Origin: Flavobacterium aquidurense
Lineage (GTDB): Bacteria > Bacteroidota > Bacteroidia > Flavobacteriales > Flavobacteriaceae
Direction of reading: 5' to 3'
DNA length: 64,000 nt
Assembly (NCBI RefSeq): GCF_001404985.1
Contig: NZ_JRLF01000010.1
Location: 372,001-436,000, forward strand
Part shown: positions 1 through 8,910 of the stretch, piece by piece
Layout: each line of letters opens with the position of its first letter
How positions within the stretch are numbered: position 1 is the stretch's first letter
The notes under the pieces: model-generated
Database searches by the model: none
What the model was told of the DNA's origin: nothing
What the model saw: only the letters and a program-made list of their open reading frames with translations
Position numbers and translations under genes: made by a program

Positions 1-23
1 ATTTACAGAATAAATCAACACAA

Positions 24-64
24 AATAAAAAATCCCAAACAATCTAATCTGATCATTTGGGATT
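24..64 (-). terminator. Intrinsic terminator after galE
   Basis: A 9-bp inverted repeat (AATCCCAAA at 31-39, TTTGGGATT at 56-64) has a 16-base loop. Read on the minus strand it is followed by a T-rich run. It lies downstream of the galE stop and probably ends the minus-strand operon that starts near 2.8 kb. Confidence 0.65.
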
Positions 65-135
65 TTAATATTTTTATCGTTAGACGCACTGCAGAGCGCC
101 TCTACCGAAAACTGCGACTGCGACTGAATACTAAT

Positions 136-1149
136 TTACGAGCGAACTTTTTGTTCCCATTTCCAGGCACTTGCCATTGCTTCGTCCAGGCTTAATTGTG
201 CTTTCCAGCCCAAAACATTGTTTGCTTTATCTGTATTTGCATACGCTTCGGTGATATCACCTTCACGACGTGGCTTAATCACGTATGGTAATTTTTTATC
301 GCTTACTTTTTCAAAACTATGAATTACTTCCAGAACTGAACTTCCTGTTCCGGTTCCTAAATTAAAGGTTTCCACTTTTTGTAAATTCTTTTTATTGAAC
401 AAGCGCCGTAAAGCAATAACATGTGCTTTTGCCAAATCTACCACGTGAATATAATCCCTAACCGCAGTTCCGTCAGGAGTTGGATAATCATCTCCAAAAA
501 CGGATAATTCTTTACGTAATCCTACTCCGGTTTGTGTAATAAAAGGAACCAAATTTTGAGGAACTCCAATTGGTAATTCTCCAATTTCAGTTGTTGCGTG
601 TGCTCCAACCGGATTAAAATAACGTAATAAAATTGCACTTATATTAGTTACTTTAGCTGTATCTATAATGATTTCTTCTCCAATTTGCTTCGTATTTCCG
701 TAAGGAGACATTGCAGCCTGCACTGGAGCATCTTCTGTAATTGGCATTTTTTCGGCTTGACCGTAAACGGTACAAGATGAACTAAAAATAAAACTTGCTT
801 CAGGTTTTTGCTGTAATTCCTGCAAAAGATAGACTAGACTGCTAATGTTGTTCTCATAATATAATAATGGATTCTCAACACTTTCTCCAACTGCTTTTGA
901 AGCTGCAAAATGAATTACTCCGGTAACATCATTGTGTTTTTTAAAGAAATCCTGAACCGCTGATTTTTCTCTTAAATCCAGCTTTTCAAATAAAGGTGTT
1001 TTTCCTGTAATGTTGGTTATTCCTTTTAAAACATCTTCTGTAGAATTTGAAAGATTATCAATTATCACAACTTCGAAGCCTTCATTTTGCAATTCAACTA
1101 CGGTGTGAGAACCAATAAACCCTAATCCTCCTGTTACTAATACTTTCAT
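136..1149 (-). CDS. galE: UDP-glucose 4-epimerase
   Basis: This 337-residue protein is a full-length extended short-chain dehydrogenase that interconverts UDP-glucose and UDP-galactose in the cytoplasm, supplying sugars for surface polysaccharide. The NAD-binding GGLGFIG motif is at residues 7-13. The catalytic Ser lies in SSSCTVYG (about 123-130) and the Tyr150/Lys154 pair in SPYGNTK. The gene is last in a minus-strand run after the DegT aminotransferase and the DUF4440 protein, starts with ATG 15 bases after the preceding stop, and is followed by a terminator. The family assignment is very secure; substrate use beyond Glc/Gal is not excluded. Confidence 0.96.
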   Translation of the reverse strand: MKVLVTGGLGFIGSHTVVELQNEGFEVVIIDNLSNSTEDVLKGITNITGKTPLFEKLDLREKSAVQDFFKKHNDVTGVIHFAASKAVGESVENPLLYYENNISSLVYLLQELQQKPEASFIFSSSCTVYGQAEKMPITEDAPVQAAMSPYGNTKQIGEEIIIDTAKVTNISAILLRYFNPVGAHATTEIGELPIGVPQNLVPFITQTGVGLRKELSVFGDDYPTPDGTAVRDYIHVVDLAKAHVIALRRLFNKKNLQKVETFNLGTGTGSSVLEVIHSFEKVSDKKLPYVIKPRREGDITEAYANTDKANNVLGWKAQLSLDEAMASAWKWEQKVRS

Positions 1150-1164
1150 TTTTTTTGGTTATTT

Positions 1165-1605
1165 TTATGTAGTTAATTTATAAGCCTGTCTGGCAATAAG
1201 AACCCAGTGATTTCTTTGCTTTTGCCAAACAAGCATTATTCCTATCTTAATATCCTTGTCAATTCCCTCATCTTTGGTATGAGCTGACAGAACATGTCTT
1301 ACTATTGCTACATCATTCTGAATGGTTATCGTTTGGTTTTGAAAATCTATGGTTACAAAATCAGATTTCCCGCTAACGATTCCATCTATAAATTCTGCCT
1401 GATTTTGAAAATTGCCATTCGAATGAACATAATTCAACTTTTCAGAAGTTAACGCTTTTAATTTACTTCCATCAGCATCAATCATTGCCTTACGCAAAAT
1501 TTCAACTTGATTGTTGACAGCGGCTTCTTCTTTTGTATTTGATTTTTGAGCAAAAGCAGAAAACTGAAACAGAATCAAGAGAATTAAAACACGGAAACTT
1601 CTCAT
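1165..1605 (-). CDS. DUF4440/SnoaL-like (NTF2-fold) secreted protein
   Basis: The 146-residue product starts with a clear signal peptide (hydrophobic run to about residue 19, ending AFAQ), so it is probably periplasmic. The rest fits the small cone-shaped NTF2 fold of DUF4440 proteins: an early helix (EILRKAMIDAD), then LNYVHSNG, then strands ending in WVLIARQAYKL. Members are often binding domains without a proven reaction, and no catalytic role can be assigned. The gene sits 3 bases after the DegT aminotransferase stop and 15 before galE, so all three are probably cotranscribed. A role in surface sugar metabolism is only a guess from context. Confidence 0.8.
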   Translation of the reverse strand: MRSFRVLILLILFQFSAFAQKSNTKEEAAVNNQVEILRKAMIDADGSKLKALTSEKLNYVHSNGNFQNQAEFIDGIVSGKSDFVTIDFQNQTITIQNDVAIVRHVLSAHTKDEGIDKDIKIGIMLVWQKQRNHWVLIARQAYKLTT

Positions 1606-1608
1606 ATT

Positions 1609-2742
1609 TTATTTATTTAAAAATTCTAAAACCGAATCTGTAATAAATTTAATTTGCTCATCATCTAATTCTGTATGCATTGGCAAAGCAATTACCTCTT
1701 TTACTAATTGATTCGTAACCGGAAACTGCTCTTCTTTATAACGAGAATCAACATAAGCTTTTTGAGAATGTAATGGAATTGGATAGTAAATAGCACATGG
1801 AATTTGTTTATCCTGCAAATGCTGCAATAAAGCATTACGATCTGCATCGATAATTCTTAATACATATTGATGAAAAACGTGATCATTTTCGTTTGCATCA
1901 AATTCCGGAGTTATAATATGTGCATTTCCTTCGAAAGCTGCATTGTATTTTGAAGCCGCTAAACGACGCGCCGCATTATATTCGTCTAAAAGCGGTAATT
2001 TAGCATTTAATACGCCTGCCTGAATACTATCTAAACGAGAATTTACCCCCACAACATCGTGGTGATAACGCTCATACATTCCGTGATTTACGATTCCGCG
2101 GATAATGTGCGCTAATTTATCATCGTTTGTAAAAATTGCTCCGCCATCACCGTAACATCCTAAGTTTTTAGAAGGGAAAAATGAAGTAGCCGCAACATGA
2201 CCAATTACTCCTACTTTACTTTTTGTACCGGATTTCGAAACATAATCAGCACCAATTGCTTGTGCATTATCTTCGATTACATATAAATTATGCTCTGCAG
2301 CAATTTCCATAATCGCATCCATATTTGCAGCACGACCAAATAAATGTACCGGAACAATTGCTTTTGTTTTTGGCGTAATTGCTTTTTTAATGGCATCGAT
2401 ATCAATGTTCATATTCCTGATATCAACATCTACCAAAACCGGAGTTAGCTGCAATAAAGCAATAACTTCAACAGTTGCTGCAAAAGTAAAATCAGCAGTA
2501 ATTACCTCATCACCGGGTTTTAGATCTAATCCCATCATGGCAATCTGCAAAGCATCTGTACCATTTGCACACGGAATTACGTGTTTTGCACCCAAATAAT
2601 CTTCCAGATTTTTTTGAAATTGATGCACTAAAGGCCCGTTTATATAAGTATTTGTATCTAAAACTTCTTGAATTGAAGCATCAACGGTAGTTTTTATTTT
2701 TTCGTATTGACTCTTTAAGTCAACCATTTGAATTTTTTTCAT
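1609..2742 (-). CDS. DegT/DnrJ/EryC1/StrS-family PLP aminotransferase
   Basis: This protein of about 377 residues belongs to the nucleotide-sugar aminotransferases, which use pyridoxal phosphate to transfer an amino group from glutamate to a keto-sugar for LPS or capsule synthesis. The PLP lysine is in SFFPSKNLGCYGDGG (about Lys192), and the cofactor-ring aspartate is in VIEDNAQAIGA (about Asp158). An upstream TTG at 2748 would add two residues; the ATG at 2742 is preferred. It heads the operon with the DUF4440 gene and galE, behind a good promoter. The exact sugar substrate cannot be told from sequence. Confidence 0.93.
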   Translation of the reverse strand: MKKIQMVDLKSQYEKIKTTVDASIQEVLDTNTYINGPLVHQFQKNLEDYLGAKHVIPCANGTDALQIAMMGLDLKPGDEVITADFTFAATVEVIALLQLTPVLVDVDIRNMNIDIDAIKKAITPKTKAIVPVHLFGRAANMDAIMEIAAEHNLYVIEDNAQAIGADYVSKSGTKSKVGVIGHVAATSFFPSKNLGCYGDGGAIFTNDDKLAHIIRGIVNHGMYERYHHDVVGVNSRLDSIQAGVLNAKLPLLDEYNAARRLAASKYNAAFEGNAHIITPEFDANENDHVFHQYVLRIIDADRNALLQHLQDKQIPCAIYYPIPLHSQKAYVDSRYKEEQFPVTNQLVKEVIALPMHTELDDEQIKFITDSVLEFLNK

Positions 2743-2802
2743 TTTCAATATATTTTTAAAATTAAAGATCTGTTTTTAAACCAGAATCTCTAAAAGGAGG
2801 AA

Positions 2803-2833
2803 CAAAAATAGTTATTTAATACCTTCAAACCAA
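2803..2833 (-). promoter_or_regulatory. Bacteroidota promoter for the DegT-galE operon
   Basis: Read on the minus strand, TATTTTTG (2803-2810) matches the -7 consensus TAnnTTTG. A TTG (2831-2833) lies 20 bases upstream as the -33 element. It leaves a leader of roughly 55 bases before the aminotransferase ATG. Confidence 0.6.
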
Positions 2834-2877
2834 TGAAAATAATCGAAAGAAACGTAATTTAGCCAAAAAATAAACAG

Positions 2878-4107
2878 ATGCTTTTTCTATATAATTTAGT
2901 TATTTCTATTGCAGGTTTTTTTCTAAAAATTGTAGCGCTTTTTAGTCCGAAAATTAAGCTTTTTGTCGATGGCAGAAAAGATGTTTTTAGCATTTTAGAA
3001 CAAAAAATAAAACCAACAGACAAAACCATCTGGTTTCATTCTGCCTCATTAGGAGAGTATGAACAAGGTTTGCCCGTAATCGAGAAAATCAAAAAAAAAT
3101 ATCCTGATCATAAAATCATTGTTACTTTTTTCTCTCCTTCCGGATACGAAGTGCGTAAAAATAACACAGTTGCCGATATTACTGTATACCTTCCGTTAGA
3201 TACCAGAAGCAATGCTAAGAAATTTTTAAAAATAGTACATCCTGAATTCGTGTTTTTCATTAAATATGAATTTTGGCTTAACTATCTAAAAGAACTGGAA
3301 ACAAGCAAAACTCCTACTTATTTAATTTCAGGAATTTTCAGGAACAACCAGATGTTTTTTAAATGGTATGGTGGTTTTTACCAAAAAGCATTAAAAGCGT
3401 TCACCTACTTTTTTGTCCAGAATGAAAGTTCGAAAGAAAAAATTGAGAGCATAGGATTTCACAATGTTATTGTTTCTGGCGATACTCGTTTTGATCGCGT
3501 AAATGCAATTTTAGAAAGAGACAACAAGCTTGATTTTATCGAAAATTTTAAGAACAATACCCCTACTATAATAATAGGAAGCTCCTGGCCAAAAGATGAA
3601 GCTTTACTAGCTGAATACATTAACCAGGCACCTGAAAACGTGAAATTTATAATAGCTCCTCACAATATAAAAACAGACCAGATAGCGAGCCTTACATCAC
3701 AAATCAGGAAATCTACTGTTTTGTTTTCAGAAAAAGAAAATCAGGATTTATCACAATACAATGTATTTATTATTGATACGGTTGGATTACTGACTAAAAT
3801 CTACAGCTACGGAACAATCGCTTATATAGGAGGAGGTTTTGGAAATCCGGGAATTCACAATATACTTGAACCTGCAACATTTGGGATCCCGATTGTAATT
3901 GGACCAAATTATTCCAATTTTGCAGAAGCAGTTCAATTAGTTACACTTGGAGGATGCATCGTAATTTCGAACCATAATGAACTAAAACAAAATCTGGATC
4001 ATTTACTGGATGACCCAAAATTTTTAGAAGAAAAAAGTCGCATTTGCAAATCGTATATTCAGGATAACACAGGAGCAACTAATACCATAATGAATATCGT
4101 TTCTTAA
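2878..4107 (+). CDS. waaA: 3-deoxy-D-manno-octulosonic acid (Kdo) transferase
   Basis: The 409-residue, GT-B-fold protein matches WaaA/KdtA, the inner-membrane enzyme that moves Kdo from CMP-Kdo to lipid A precursors on the cytoplasmic face. An N-terminal hydrophobic anchor covers about residues 2-24. It is followed by HSASLGEYEQG with the glutamate that acts as catalytic base in the family. The C-terminal half has GGGFGNPGIHNILEPATFG, the sugar-nucleotide binding region. It is transcribed divergently from the DegT operon and has a terminator just downstream. Whether it adds one Kdo (usual in Bacteroidota) or two cannot be read directly. Confidence 0.95.
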   Translation: MLFLYNLVISIAGFFLKIVALFSPKIKLFVDGRKDVFSILEQKIKPTDKTIWFHSASLGEYEQGLPVIEKIKKKYPDHKIIVTFFSPSGYEVRKNNTVADITVYLPLDTRSNAKKFLKIVHPEFVFFIKYEFWLNYLKELETSKTPTYLISGIFRNNQMFFKWYGGFYQKALKAFTYFFVQNESSKEKIESIGFHNVIVSGDTRFDRVNAILERDNKLDFIENFKNNTPTIIIGSSWPKDEALLAEYINQAPENVKFIIAPHNIKTDQIASLTSQIRKSTVLFSEKENQDLSQYNVFIIDTVGLLTKIYSYGTIAYIGGGFGNPGIHNILEPATFGIPIVIGPNYSNFAEAVQLVTLGGCIVISNHNELKQNLDHLLDDPKFLEEKSRICKSYIQDNTGATNTIMNIVS

Positions 4108-4152
4108 GAGATTTATTCAAACAATACGAGATTTACTGTCGTTATTATTCAT

Positions 4153-4177
4153 AAAAGAGCTCAAAGTAGCTCTTTTT
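4153..4177 (+). terminator. Terminator after waaA
   Basis: AAAGAGCT (4154-4161) and AGCTCTTT (4168-4175) form an 8-bp stem with a 6-base loop, followed by T residues. It lies about 45 bases after the waaA stop. Confidence 0.7.
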
Positions 4178-4410
4178 CGTTTTTTGAACTTATCAAATAA
4201 TGAATCAAAAACAAAATAAACTGCAAGGAAGCGAATAAAAATAGCCAATTCTCTTATTGAATATTCAACGAAAAATAATTAATACAAAAAATACAACAAT
4301 ATAACATAATTTTGGCATTGTGGCATATTATTTGATAACTAAGATAATCGTGAGCAATGAAAATATTTTAAAAAAAAAATAAAAAAATATTTTACATATT
4401 AAAAAATTTA
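4178..4410. other. AT-rich intergenic stretch, no gene seen
   Basis: The 348 bases between waaA and the repeat lipoprotein hold the waaA terminator at the left and a promoter at the right. Between them lies very AT-rich DNA with A runs around 4369-4388 and no convincing open frame or stable hairpin. Confidence 0.5.
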
Positions 4411-4418
4411 TATCTTTG
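4411..4418 (+). promoter_or_regulatory. Promoter -7 element for the repeat lipoprotein
   Basis: TATCTTTG matches TAnnTTTG exactly and lies 37 bases before the ATG. The A-tract just upstream may act as an UP-like element. No TTG is visible at the expected -33 distance. Confidence 0.55.
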
Positions 4419-4455
4419 CCACGAATTAATAATTAACCTTTTATAATAAAGTAAG

Positions 4456-4668
4456 ATGAAAAAAGTATTTTTAAGTTTAGCTGTTGTTGCTGTTTTAACT
4501 GTTGTATCTTGTAAAAAAGCTGACGCTGCAGCTACTGAGTCTGTAGATTCTACTGCTGTTGCTGTTGATTCTGCTGCTGCTGTAGTTGATTCTGCTGCTG
4601 CAACTGTTGATTCTGCTGCTGCTAAAGTTGATTCTGCTGCTGCTAAAGTAGAAGAAGTAAAAAAATAA
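4456..4668 (+). CDS. Small lipoprotein with VDSAAA heptad repeats
   Basis: The 70-residue product has a signal peptide and lipobox (VVSC, Cys19), so it should be a lipid-anchored envelope protein. After residue 29 the protein is five seven-residue units of the form VDSAAAx, ending VEEVKK. The DNA shows five 21-base units at 4543-4647. The heptad with regularly spaced Val and Asp suggests a single long helix able to pack as a coiled coil, reminiscent of but not homologous to small Lpp-type lipoproteins. It has its own promoter and terminator, so it is a one-gene unit. No known family was recognised and its function is unknown. Confidence 0.85.
   Translation: MKKVFLSLAVVAVLTVVSCKKADAAATESVDSTAVAVDSAAAVVDSAAATVDSAAAKVDSAAAKVEEVKK
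4543..4647 (+). repeat. Five tandem 21-bp units inside the lipoprotein gene
   Basis: Units start at 4543, 4564, 4585, 4606 and 4627, each reading GTT/GTA-GAT-TCT plus Ala codons and a variable last codon. Units 2 to 5 are almost identical at DNA level. The 21-base period keeps frame, so unit number could change by slippage without breaking the gene. Confidence 0.9.
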
Positions 4669-4694
4669 TTAGAACCTAAGTTCTAAAGATTTTA

Positions 4695-4721
4695 AAACCA
4701 TCCTTGAGATGGTTTTTTTTT
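4695..4721 (+). terminator. Terminator after the repeat lipoprotein
   Basis: AAACCATC (4695-4702) and GATGGTTT (4708-4715) form an 8-bp stem with a 5-base loop, followed by a T run. It is a classic intrinsic terminator. Confidence 0.85.
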
Positions 4722-4750
4722 GTGCTTAATTTTTAACGATTATCATGCGC

Positions 4751-4785
4751 AAAAAAAAGCGATCGCCGTGGCGATCGCTTTTTTT
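4751..4785 (-). terminator. Bidirectional terminator with GCGATCGC arms
   Basis: AGCGATCGCC (4758-4767) and GGCGATCGCT (4770-4779) form a perfect 10-bp stem flanked by A and T runs on both sides. It can stop transcription from either direction, and its T run overlaps the stop codon of the minus-strand DUF1508-like gene. Confidence 0.85.
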
Positions 4786-5158
4786 ATTCCTCAACTTCTT
4801 CTTCAACTACCTCATCTTCAAAAATAGATTCGCTTGACGAGAAATCCAAAATCTCCGATTTTGAAGCATATGTTACAATTTCTTTTATTCCCTTCTGTAA
4901 AAGCAATTCCGTAGTGTATTTACGACTTGTCGCAAAGTGAACTTCCCCCAGCATCAATTTAAAAAAATACTTCCCTCCAGAGCCTTTAAATTTTAAAAAC
5001 TTAGCCTGATCTATATTTGCTTTAAATTTCTCAATATCCTCTTCACCTTCAAATTTCAACTCATAACTTAAACTTGTAAATATCACCTTGCCTTTCCTCG
5101 AAGTAAACACGAATTTATACTCATCATTAAACCTTTTACTTATTACAAAAGCACCCAT
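4784..5158 (-). CDS. DUF1508/YegP-like domain protein
   Basis: This 124-residue cytoplasmic protein has no signal peptide. Two related halves can be seen: FNDEYKFVFTSRKGKVIFTSLSYE, and a later block beginning KFLKFKGSGGKYFFKLMLG. These resemble the paired beta-beta-alpha repeats of DUF1508 (YegP) proteins. The C-terminus is a very acidic tail of Glu and Asp. It stands alone between a terminator and the tRNA operon. The family call is from remembered resemblance and is moderately secure; the function is unknown. Confidence 0.7.
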   Translation of the reverse strand: MGAFVISKRFNDEYKFVFTSRKGKVIFTSLSYELKFEGEEDIEKFKANIDQAKFLKFKGSGGKYFFKLMLGEVHFATSRKYTTELLLQKGIKEIVTYASKSEILDFSSSESIFEDEVVEEEVEE

Positions 5159-5321
5159 TTATTTATTTTAGATTTTAGATTATTGATTTTAGGCTATTAG
5201 ATTGCCGGATTTATCGATTGTTAGACTTTTCACCATCAGACCACCACTTATCAAGACCACAAAGCCGAGACTGAAAACCGAGACTACAAACCACAAACTA
5301 AACATCAGTGAGTTTACACAA

Positions 5322-5352
5322 TAAAAAAAGCCTCTTCAAAAGAAGAGGCTTT
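5322..5352 (-). terminator. Terminator of the tRNA operon
   Basis: AAAGCCTCTTC (5327-5337) and GAAGAGGCTTT (5342-5352) form an 11-bp stem with a 4-base loop, followed on the minus strand by a T run. It begins 3 bases after the mature 3' end of tRNA-Leu. Confidence 0.88.
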
Positions 5353-5354
5353 AG

Positions 5355-5440
5355 TACTCAGAGCGGGACTTGAACCCGCACGAACATTGCTGTTCACTGG
5401 ATTTTAAGTCCAGCGTGTCTACCAATTTCACCATCCGAGC
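5355..5440 (-). tRNA. tRNA-Leu (anticodon TAA)
   Basis: The 86-base minus-strand sequence folds as a class II tRNA with a 7-bp acceptor stem (including a terminal G-T pair), an anticodon loop CTTAAAA giving TAA, a long variable arm, and a T arm with GGTTCAAGTCC. The 3' CCA is not encoded. It is the second gene of a two-tRNA transcript. Confidence 0.95.
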
Positions 5441-5454
5441 ATTATATGGTTTTG

Positions 5455-5527
5455 AGCGAAAAACGGGGCTCGAACCCGCGACCTCGACCTTGGCAAGGTC
5501 GCGCTCTACCAACTGAGCTATTTTCGC
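5455..5527 (-). tRNA. tRNA-Gly (anticodon GCC)
   Basis: The 73-base minus-strand sequence has acceptor arms GCGAAAA and TTTTCGC, a D arm AGCTCAGTTGGTAGAGC, an anticodon loop TTGCCAA giving GCC, and the T-arm signature GGTTCGAGCC. CCA is not encoded. It lies 14 bases upstream of tRNA-Leu on the same transcript. Confidence 0.97.
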
Positions 5528-5548
5528 ATTTCAAATTCTTATAAGAAC

Positions 5549-5576
5549 CGCAATACTTGACTTGTTGTGTATTGCG
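5549..5576 (-). other. Hairpin at the 5' end of the tRNA transcript
   Basis: CGCAATAC (5549-5556) and GTATTGCG (5569-5576) form a perfect 8-bp stem with a 12-base loop. It starts about where the promoter should place the transcript start, so the precursor would begin with this hairpin. It may protect the 5' end or guide leader processing; this is inference. Confidence 0.5.
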
Positions 5577-5580
5577 AGTG

Positions 5581-5610
5581 CAAATTTAGGACATTTATTC
5601 AATTACACAA
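5581..5610 (-). promoter_or_regulatory. Promoter of the tRNA-Gly/tRNA-Leu operon
   Basis: On the minus strand TTG (5608-5610) is followed after 19 bases by TAAATTTG (5581-5588), an exact match to the Bacteroidota TTG-N19-TAnnTTTG pattern. This is one of the best promoter matches in the window. Confidence 0.78.
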
Positions 5611-5688
5611 GCGTTTTTTGAAAAAAAATCATACTTATTTTATAACTTTCTGATAACCTAAACTTTAAACTTGAAAACTTTTTTGATT

Positions 5689-8295
5689 TTATTTCTTAAC
5701 CAGCATTCGCTTGATTTCATTCAGCTTCATCAACGCTTCGACCGGAGTTATGGCATTTATATCGAGACTCATTATCTCTTCTTTTATTTCTTCTAATAAA
5801 GGATCATCCAGATTAAAGAAACTCATTTGCATTTCGTCTCCGGCTTCTTTAATCCCGTTTAACGCCTCGCTTGAATGAGTCTTCTCTAATTTCTTTAATA
5901 ACTTTTGTGCTTTCAAAATTACAATTTGAGGCATTCCAGCCATTTTTGCGACATGAATTCCAAAACTATGGGCACTTCCTCCCTTTACCAGCTTTCTGAT
6001 AAAAAGAACGGTATCTTTTAATTCTTTTACTGCAACATTATAATTCTGTATTCTAGGCAACGATTCTGTCATTTCATTTAACTCATGATAATGCGTTGCA
6101 AACAACGTTTTTGGTTTCCCCGGATGCTCATGCAAAAACTCCGCAATCGCCCAGGCAATCGAGATTCCGTCATAGGTACTGGTTCCTCTACCAATTTCAT
6201 CCAGTAACACTAAACTACGATCTGAAATATTATTCAAAATAGAAGCCGTTTCGTTCATCTCAACCATAAAGGTAGATTCTCCCATCGAAATATTATCCGA
6301 CGCTCCTACTCTGGTAAAGATTTTATCTACAATTCCCATTCTTACACTATCAGCCGGAACAAAACTTCCCATTTGAGCCAATAATACAATCAGGGCGGTT
6401 TGCCTTAAAATAGCTGACTTACCAGACATGTTAGGACCGGTAATCATGATGATTTGCTGCGTTTCTCTGTCTAAATATACATCGTTGGCAATATATGGAG
6501 TTCCAACCGGCAATTGTTTTTCGATAACCGGATGTCTTCCGTTTTTAATTTCAAGCTCGAAAGTTTCATCAATCTCAGGACATACGTATAAATTCTCTAC
6601 CGCCAATTGTGTAAATGAACACAAACAATCTAATTGCGCCACCAAATTAGCATTCATCTGAACAGGCTTGATATAAGTCGCAATCCAGGCTACTAATTGC
6701 TCAAAAAGATCAGTTTCGATTTTATGAATTTTTTCTTCGGCACCTAAAATCTTTGTTTCGTATTCTTTTAATTCCTCGGTAATATAACGCTCGGCGTTTA
6801 CCAAAGTTTGTTTACGAATCCATTCTGTTGGCACTTTATCTTTATGTGTATTTCTCACTTCGATATAATAACCAAAAACATTATTGAAAGATATTTTCAA
6901 AGACGAAATTCCTGTTCTTTCTGATTCTCTTTTTTCTATTCCTTCCAAATATTCTTTTCCTGAAGTTGAAATCGCACGCAAATCATCCAACTCTTCACTA
7001 ATACCTTTTGCAATTGCATTTCCTTTTGCAATCGCAACGGGCGCATCCTGATTTAAAGTCGTTTTGATTTTTTCTCTCAACAAATCACACGCATGCAAAC
7101 TATCTCCAATAACTTTTACCGCTTCTTGCGGACTTGCGAGCGCTAAAGTTTTGATCGGAATAATAGCATCGAGAGATTCTTTCAAATAAACAATTTCGCG
7201 CGGTGAAACTTTTCCGGCAGCAATTTTAGAAATCAAACGTTCTAAATCTGAAATTTGTTTGATTTGATATTGAATATTATACAGTACTTCAGAATTTGCT
7301 TTCAGATACGAAACCACATCATGACGTCCTTTTATTTTATTACTATCTTTTAATGGTAAAGCCAGCCAGCGTTTTAGCAAACGTCCTCCCATTGGCGAAA
7401 GCGTTCTGTCGATAACATCTAAAAGTGTTACAGCATTTGGGTTATAACTATGATATAATTCTAAGTTTCTAATGGTAAAACGATCCATCCATACATAAGC
7501 ATCTTCGGCAATACGCTGAATCGCGGTAATATGCTGTACACGATTATGCTGTGTTTCGGACAGATAATATAAAATCGCTCCGGATGCAATAATACCTTCT
7601 TTTAATTCTTCGATTCCAAAACCTTTTAATGAAACGGTCTGAAAGTGTTTGGTAAGGGTTTCTAAAGCATAATCTTCTTTATAAATCCAGTCTTCCAGAT
7701 AAAAAGTATGAAAATCTTCTCCAAAAGAAGCTTTAAAGTCTCCTTTATTATTCTTGGGAACCAGAATTTCACTCGGATTAAAATTCTGCAATAATTTATC
7801 GATGTATTCTGCATTTCCCTGAGCGGTTAAAAACTCTCCGGTGGAAACGTCAAGAAAAGAAACTCCGATATTTTTATTAGCAAAATAAACAGATGCTAAA
7901 AAGTTATTTGTTTTTGATTGTAAAACCTCATCATTTAAAGAAACTCCGGGAGTTACCAACTCAGTAACGCCACGTTTTACAATAGTTTTGGTCATTTTAG
8001 GATCTTCAAGCTGATCACAAATAGCCACACGAAGTCCTGCCTTTACCAATTTTGGTAAATACGTATTAATAGAATGATGCGGAAAACCTGCTAATGCCGT
8101 TTCCGTTTCTGAACCTGCGCCTCTTTTGGTCAGGGTAATCCCAAGGATTTTTGAAGCTCTGATAGCATCTTCTCCAAAGGTTTCATAAAAATCACCTACT
8201 CTAAAAAGCAAACATGCATCAGGATATTTTCTCTTGATTTCGTTATACTGTTTCATTAAAGGTGTTTCTTTCACCACTTTCTCTTTCGCTGCCAA
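5689..8295 (-). CDS. mutS: DNA mismatch repair protein MutS
   Basis: The 868-residue product is a full-length MutS, which recognises mispaired bases and recruits MutL. The N-terminal mismatch-binding domain carries the FYETF form of the Phe-x-Glu motif. The ATPase has GPNMSGKS (near residue 615-622), [14 protein letters not shown] and FATHYHEL. The first codon is TTG at 8295; the nearest in-frame ATG is at 8256 and would remove 13 residues, but the leading residues resemble family members, so the longer form is kept. It is divergent from the DUF1573 gene and appears monocistronic. Confidence 0.97.
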   Translation of the reverse strand: MAAKEKVVKETPLMKQYNEIKRKYPDACLLFRVGDFYETFGEDAIRASKILGITLTKRGAGSETETALAGFPHHSINTYLPKLVKAGLRVAICDQLEDPKMTKTIVKRGVTELVTPGVSLNDEVLQSKTNNFLASVYFANKNIGVSFLDVSTGEFLTAQGNAEYIDKLLQNFNPSEILVPKNNKGDFKASFGEDFHTFYLEDWIYKEDYALETLTKHFQTVSLKGFGIEELKEGIIASGAILYYLSETQHNRVQHITAIQRIAEDAYVWMDRFTIRNLELYHSYNPNAVTLLDVIDRTLSPMGGRLLKRWLALPLKDSNKIKGRHDVVSYLKANSEVLYNIQYQIKQISDLERLISKIAAGKVSPREIVYLKESLDAIIPIKTLALASPQEAVKVIGDSLHACDLLREKIKTTLNQDAPVAIAKGNAIAKGISEELDDLRAISTSGKEYLEGIEKRESERTGISSLKISFNNVFGYYIEVRNTHKDKVPTEWIRKQTLVNAERYITEELKEYETKILGAEEKIHKIETDLFEQLVAWIATYIKPVQMNANLVAQLDCLCSFTQLAVENLYVCPEIDETFELEIKNGRHPVIEKQLPVGTPYIANDVYLDRETQQIIMITGPNMSGKSAILRQTALIVLLAQMGSFVPADSVRMGIVDKIFTRVGASDNISMGESTFMVEMNETASILNNISDRSLVLLDEIGRGTSTYDGISIAWAIAEFLHEHPGKPKTLFATHYHELNEMTESLPRIQNYNVAVKELKDTVLFIRKLVKGGSAHSFGIHVAKMAGMPQIVILKAQKLLKKLEKTHSSEALNGIKEAGDEMQMSFFNLDDPLLEEIKEEIMSLDINAITPVEALMKLNEIKRMLVKK

Positions 8296-8416
8296 ATTAT
8301 TGTGTTTTAAATGAAAATTAAGACAGCGAATTTATAATATTTTAAAGGAATATCGAAGAGGATCAAAAATTAAAATATTTTAAGATTTTTTTATATTAAG
8401 ATATAAGATTTTTATA

Positions 8417-8424
8417 TAGATTTG
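8417..8424 (+). promoter_or_regulatory. Promoter -7 element for the DUF1573 gene
   Basis: TAGATTTG matches TAnnTTTG and lies 27 bases before the ATG at 8452. No TTG is seen at the usual -33 position. Confidence 0.5.
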
Positions 8425-8451
8425 TTTATAATTAAAACAAAGATTCTAAAG

Positions 8452-8886
8452 ATGAAAAAAATAATTTTATTTGCTATGTTAGCTGTAGTTGGAATTACTG
8501 CTTCTAACGCTCAAGCTAAAAAAACAACTGCTAAAGCTGCTAAGGTTGCTAAGGTTGAAGGAGCTGGAATGGCTTTCGAAACAGAAACTATTGATTACGG
8601 AACTATCGCTCATAATGCTGATGGAAAACGTGAATTCGTTTTTGTAAACAACGGAACTAAACCATTAATCATTACAAATACACAAGGATCTTGTGGTTGT
8701 ACTGTACCAACAACTCCAAAAGAGCCTATCGCTCCTGGTGCTAAAGGTATTATTGGTGTAAAATATGCTACTGACAGAGTTGGTGCTTTTACAAAAACAG
8801 TAACTGTTACTTCTAATGCTGAAGGACAACCAACAAAAGTACTTACTATTAAAGGTACAGTTTTACCAGATCCAGTAAAAAGCTAA
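8452..8886 (+). CDS. Secreted DUF1573 domain protein
   Basis: The 144-residue product has a signal peptide (MKKIILFAMLAVVGITASNAQA), a lysine/alanine linker, then a DUF1573 domain. The domain shows FETETIDYGTIAHNADGKREF, the double cysteine GSCGCTVP, and a closing GTV. DUF1573 is an immunoglobulin-like domain of envelope proteins in Bacteroidota with no established activity. The ATG at 8452 is preferred over a TTG at 8422 because it opens directly on the signal peptide and sits correctly behind the promoter. The high share of simple codons suggests strong expression, but this is inference. Confidence 0.88.
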   Translation: MKKIILFAMLAVVGITASNAQAKKTTAKAAKVAKVEGAGMAFETETIDYGTIAHNADGKREFVFVNNGTKPLIITNTQGSCGCTVPTTPKEPIAPGAKGIIGVKYATDRVGAFTKTVTVTSNAEGQPTKVLTIKGTVLPDPVKS

Positions 8887-8910
8887 TCTGAAAACAAAAT
8901 AAAATAATCG

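Noticed and set aside
4543..4647. Tandem repeats considered as a CRISPR-like array
   Set aside because: The units are contiguous, in frame and lack spacers. They code for heptads of a lipoprotein and no cas genes are near.
4758..4779. GCGATCGC words as a HIP1-like or origin signal
   Set aside because: Both copies are the two arms of one terminator hairpin, so their presence is explained without a further role.
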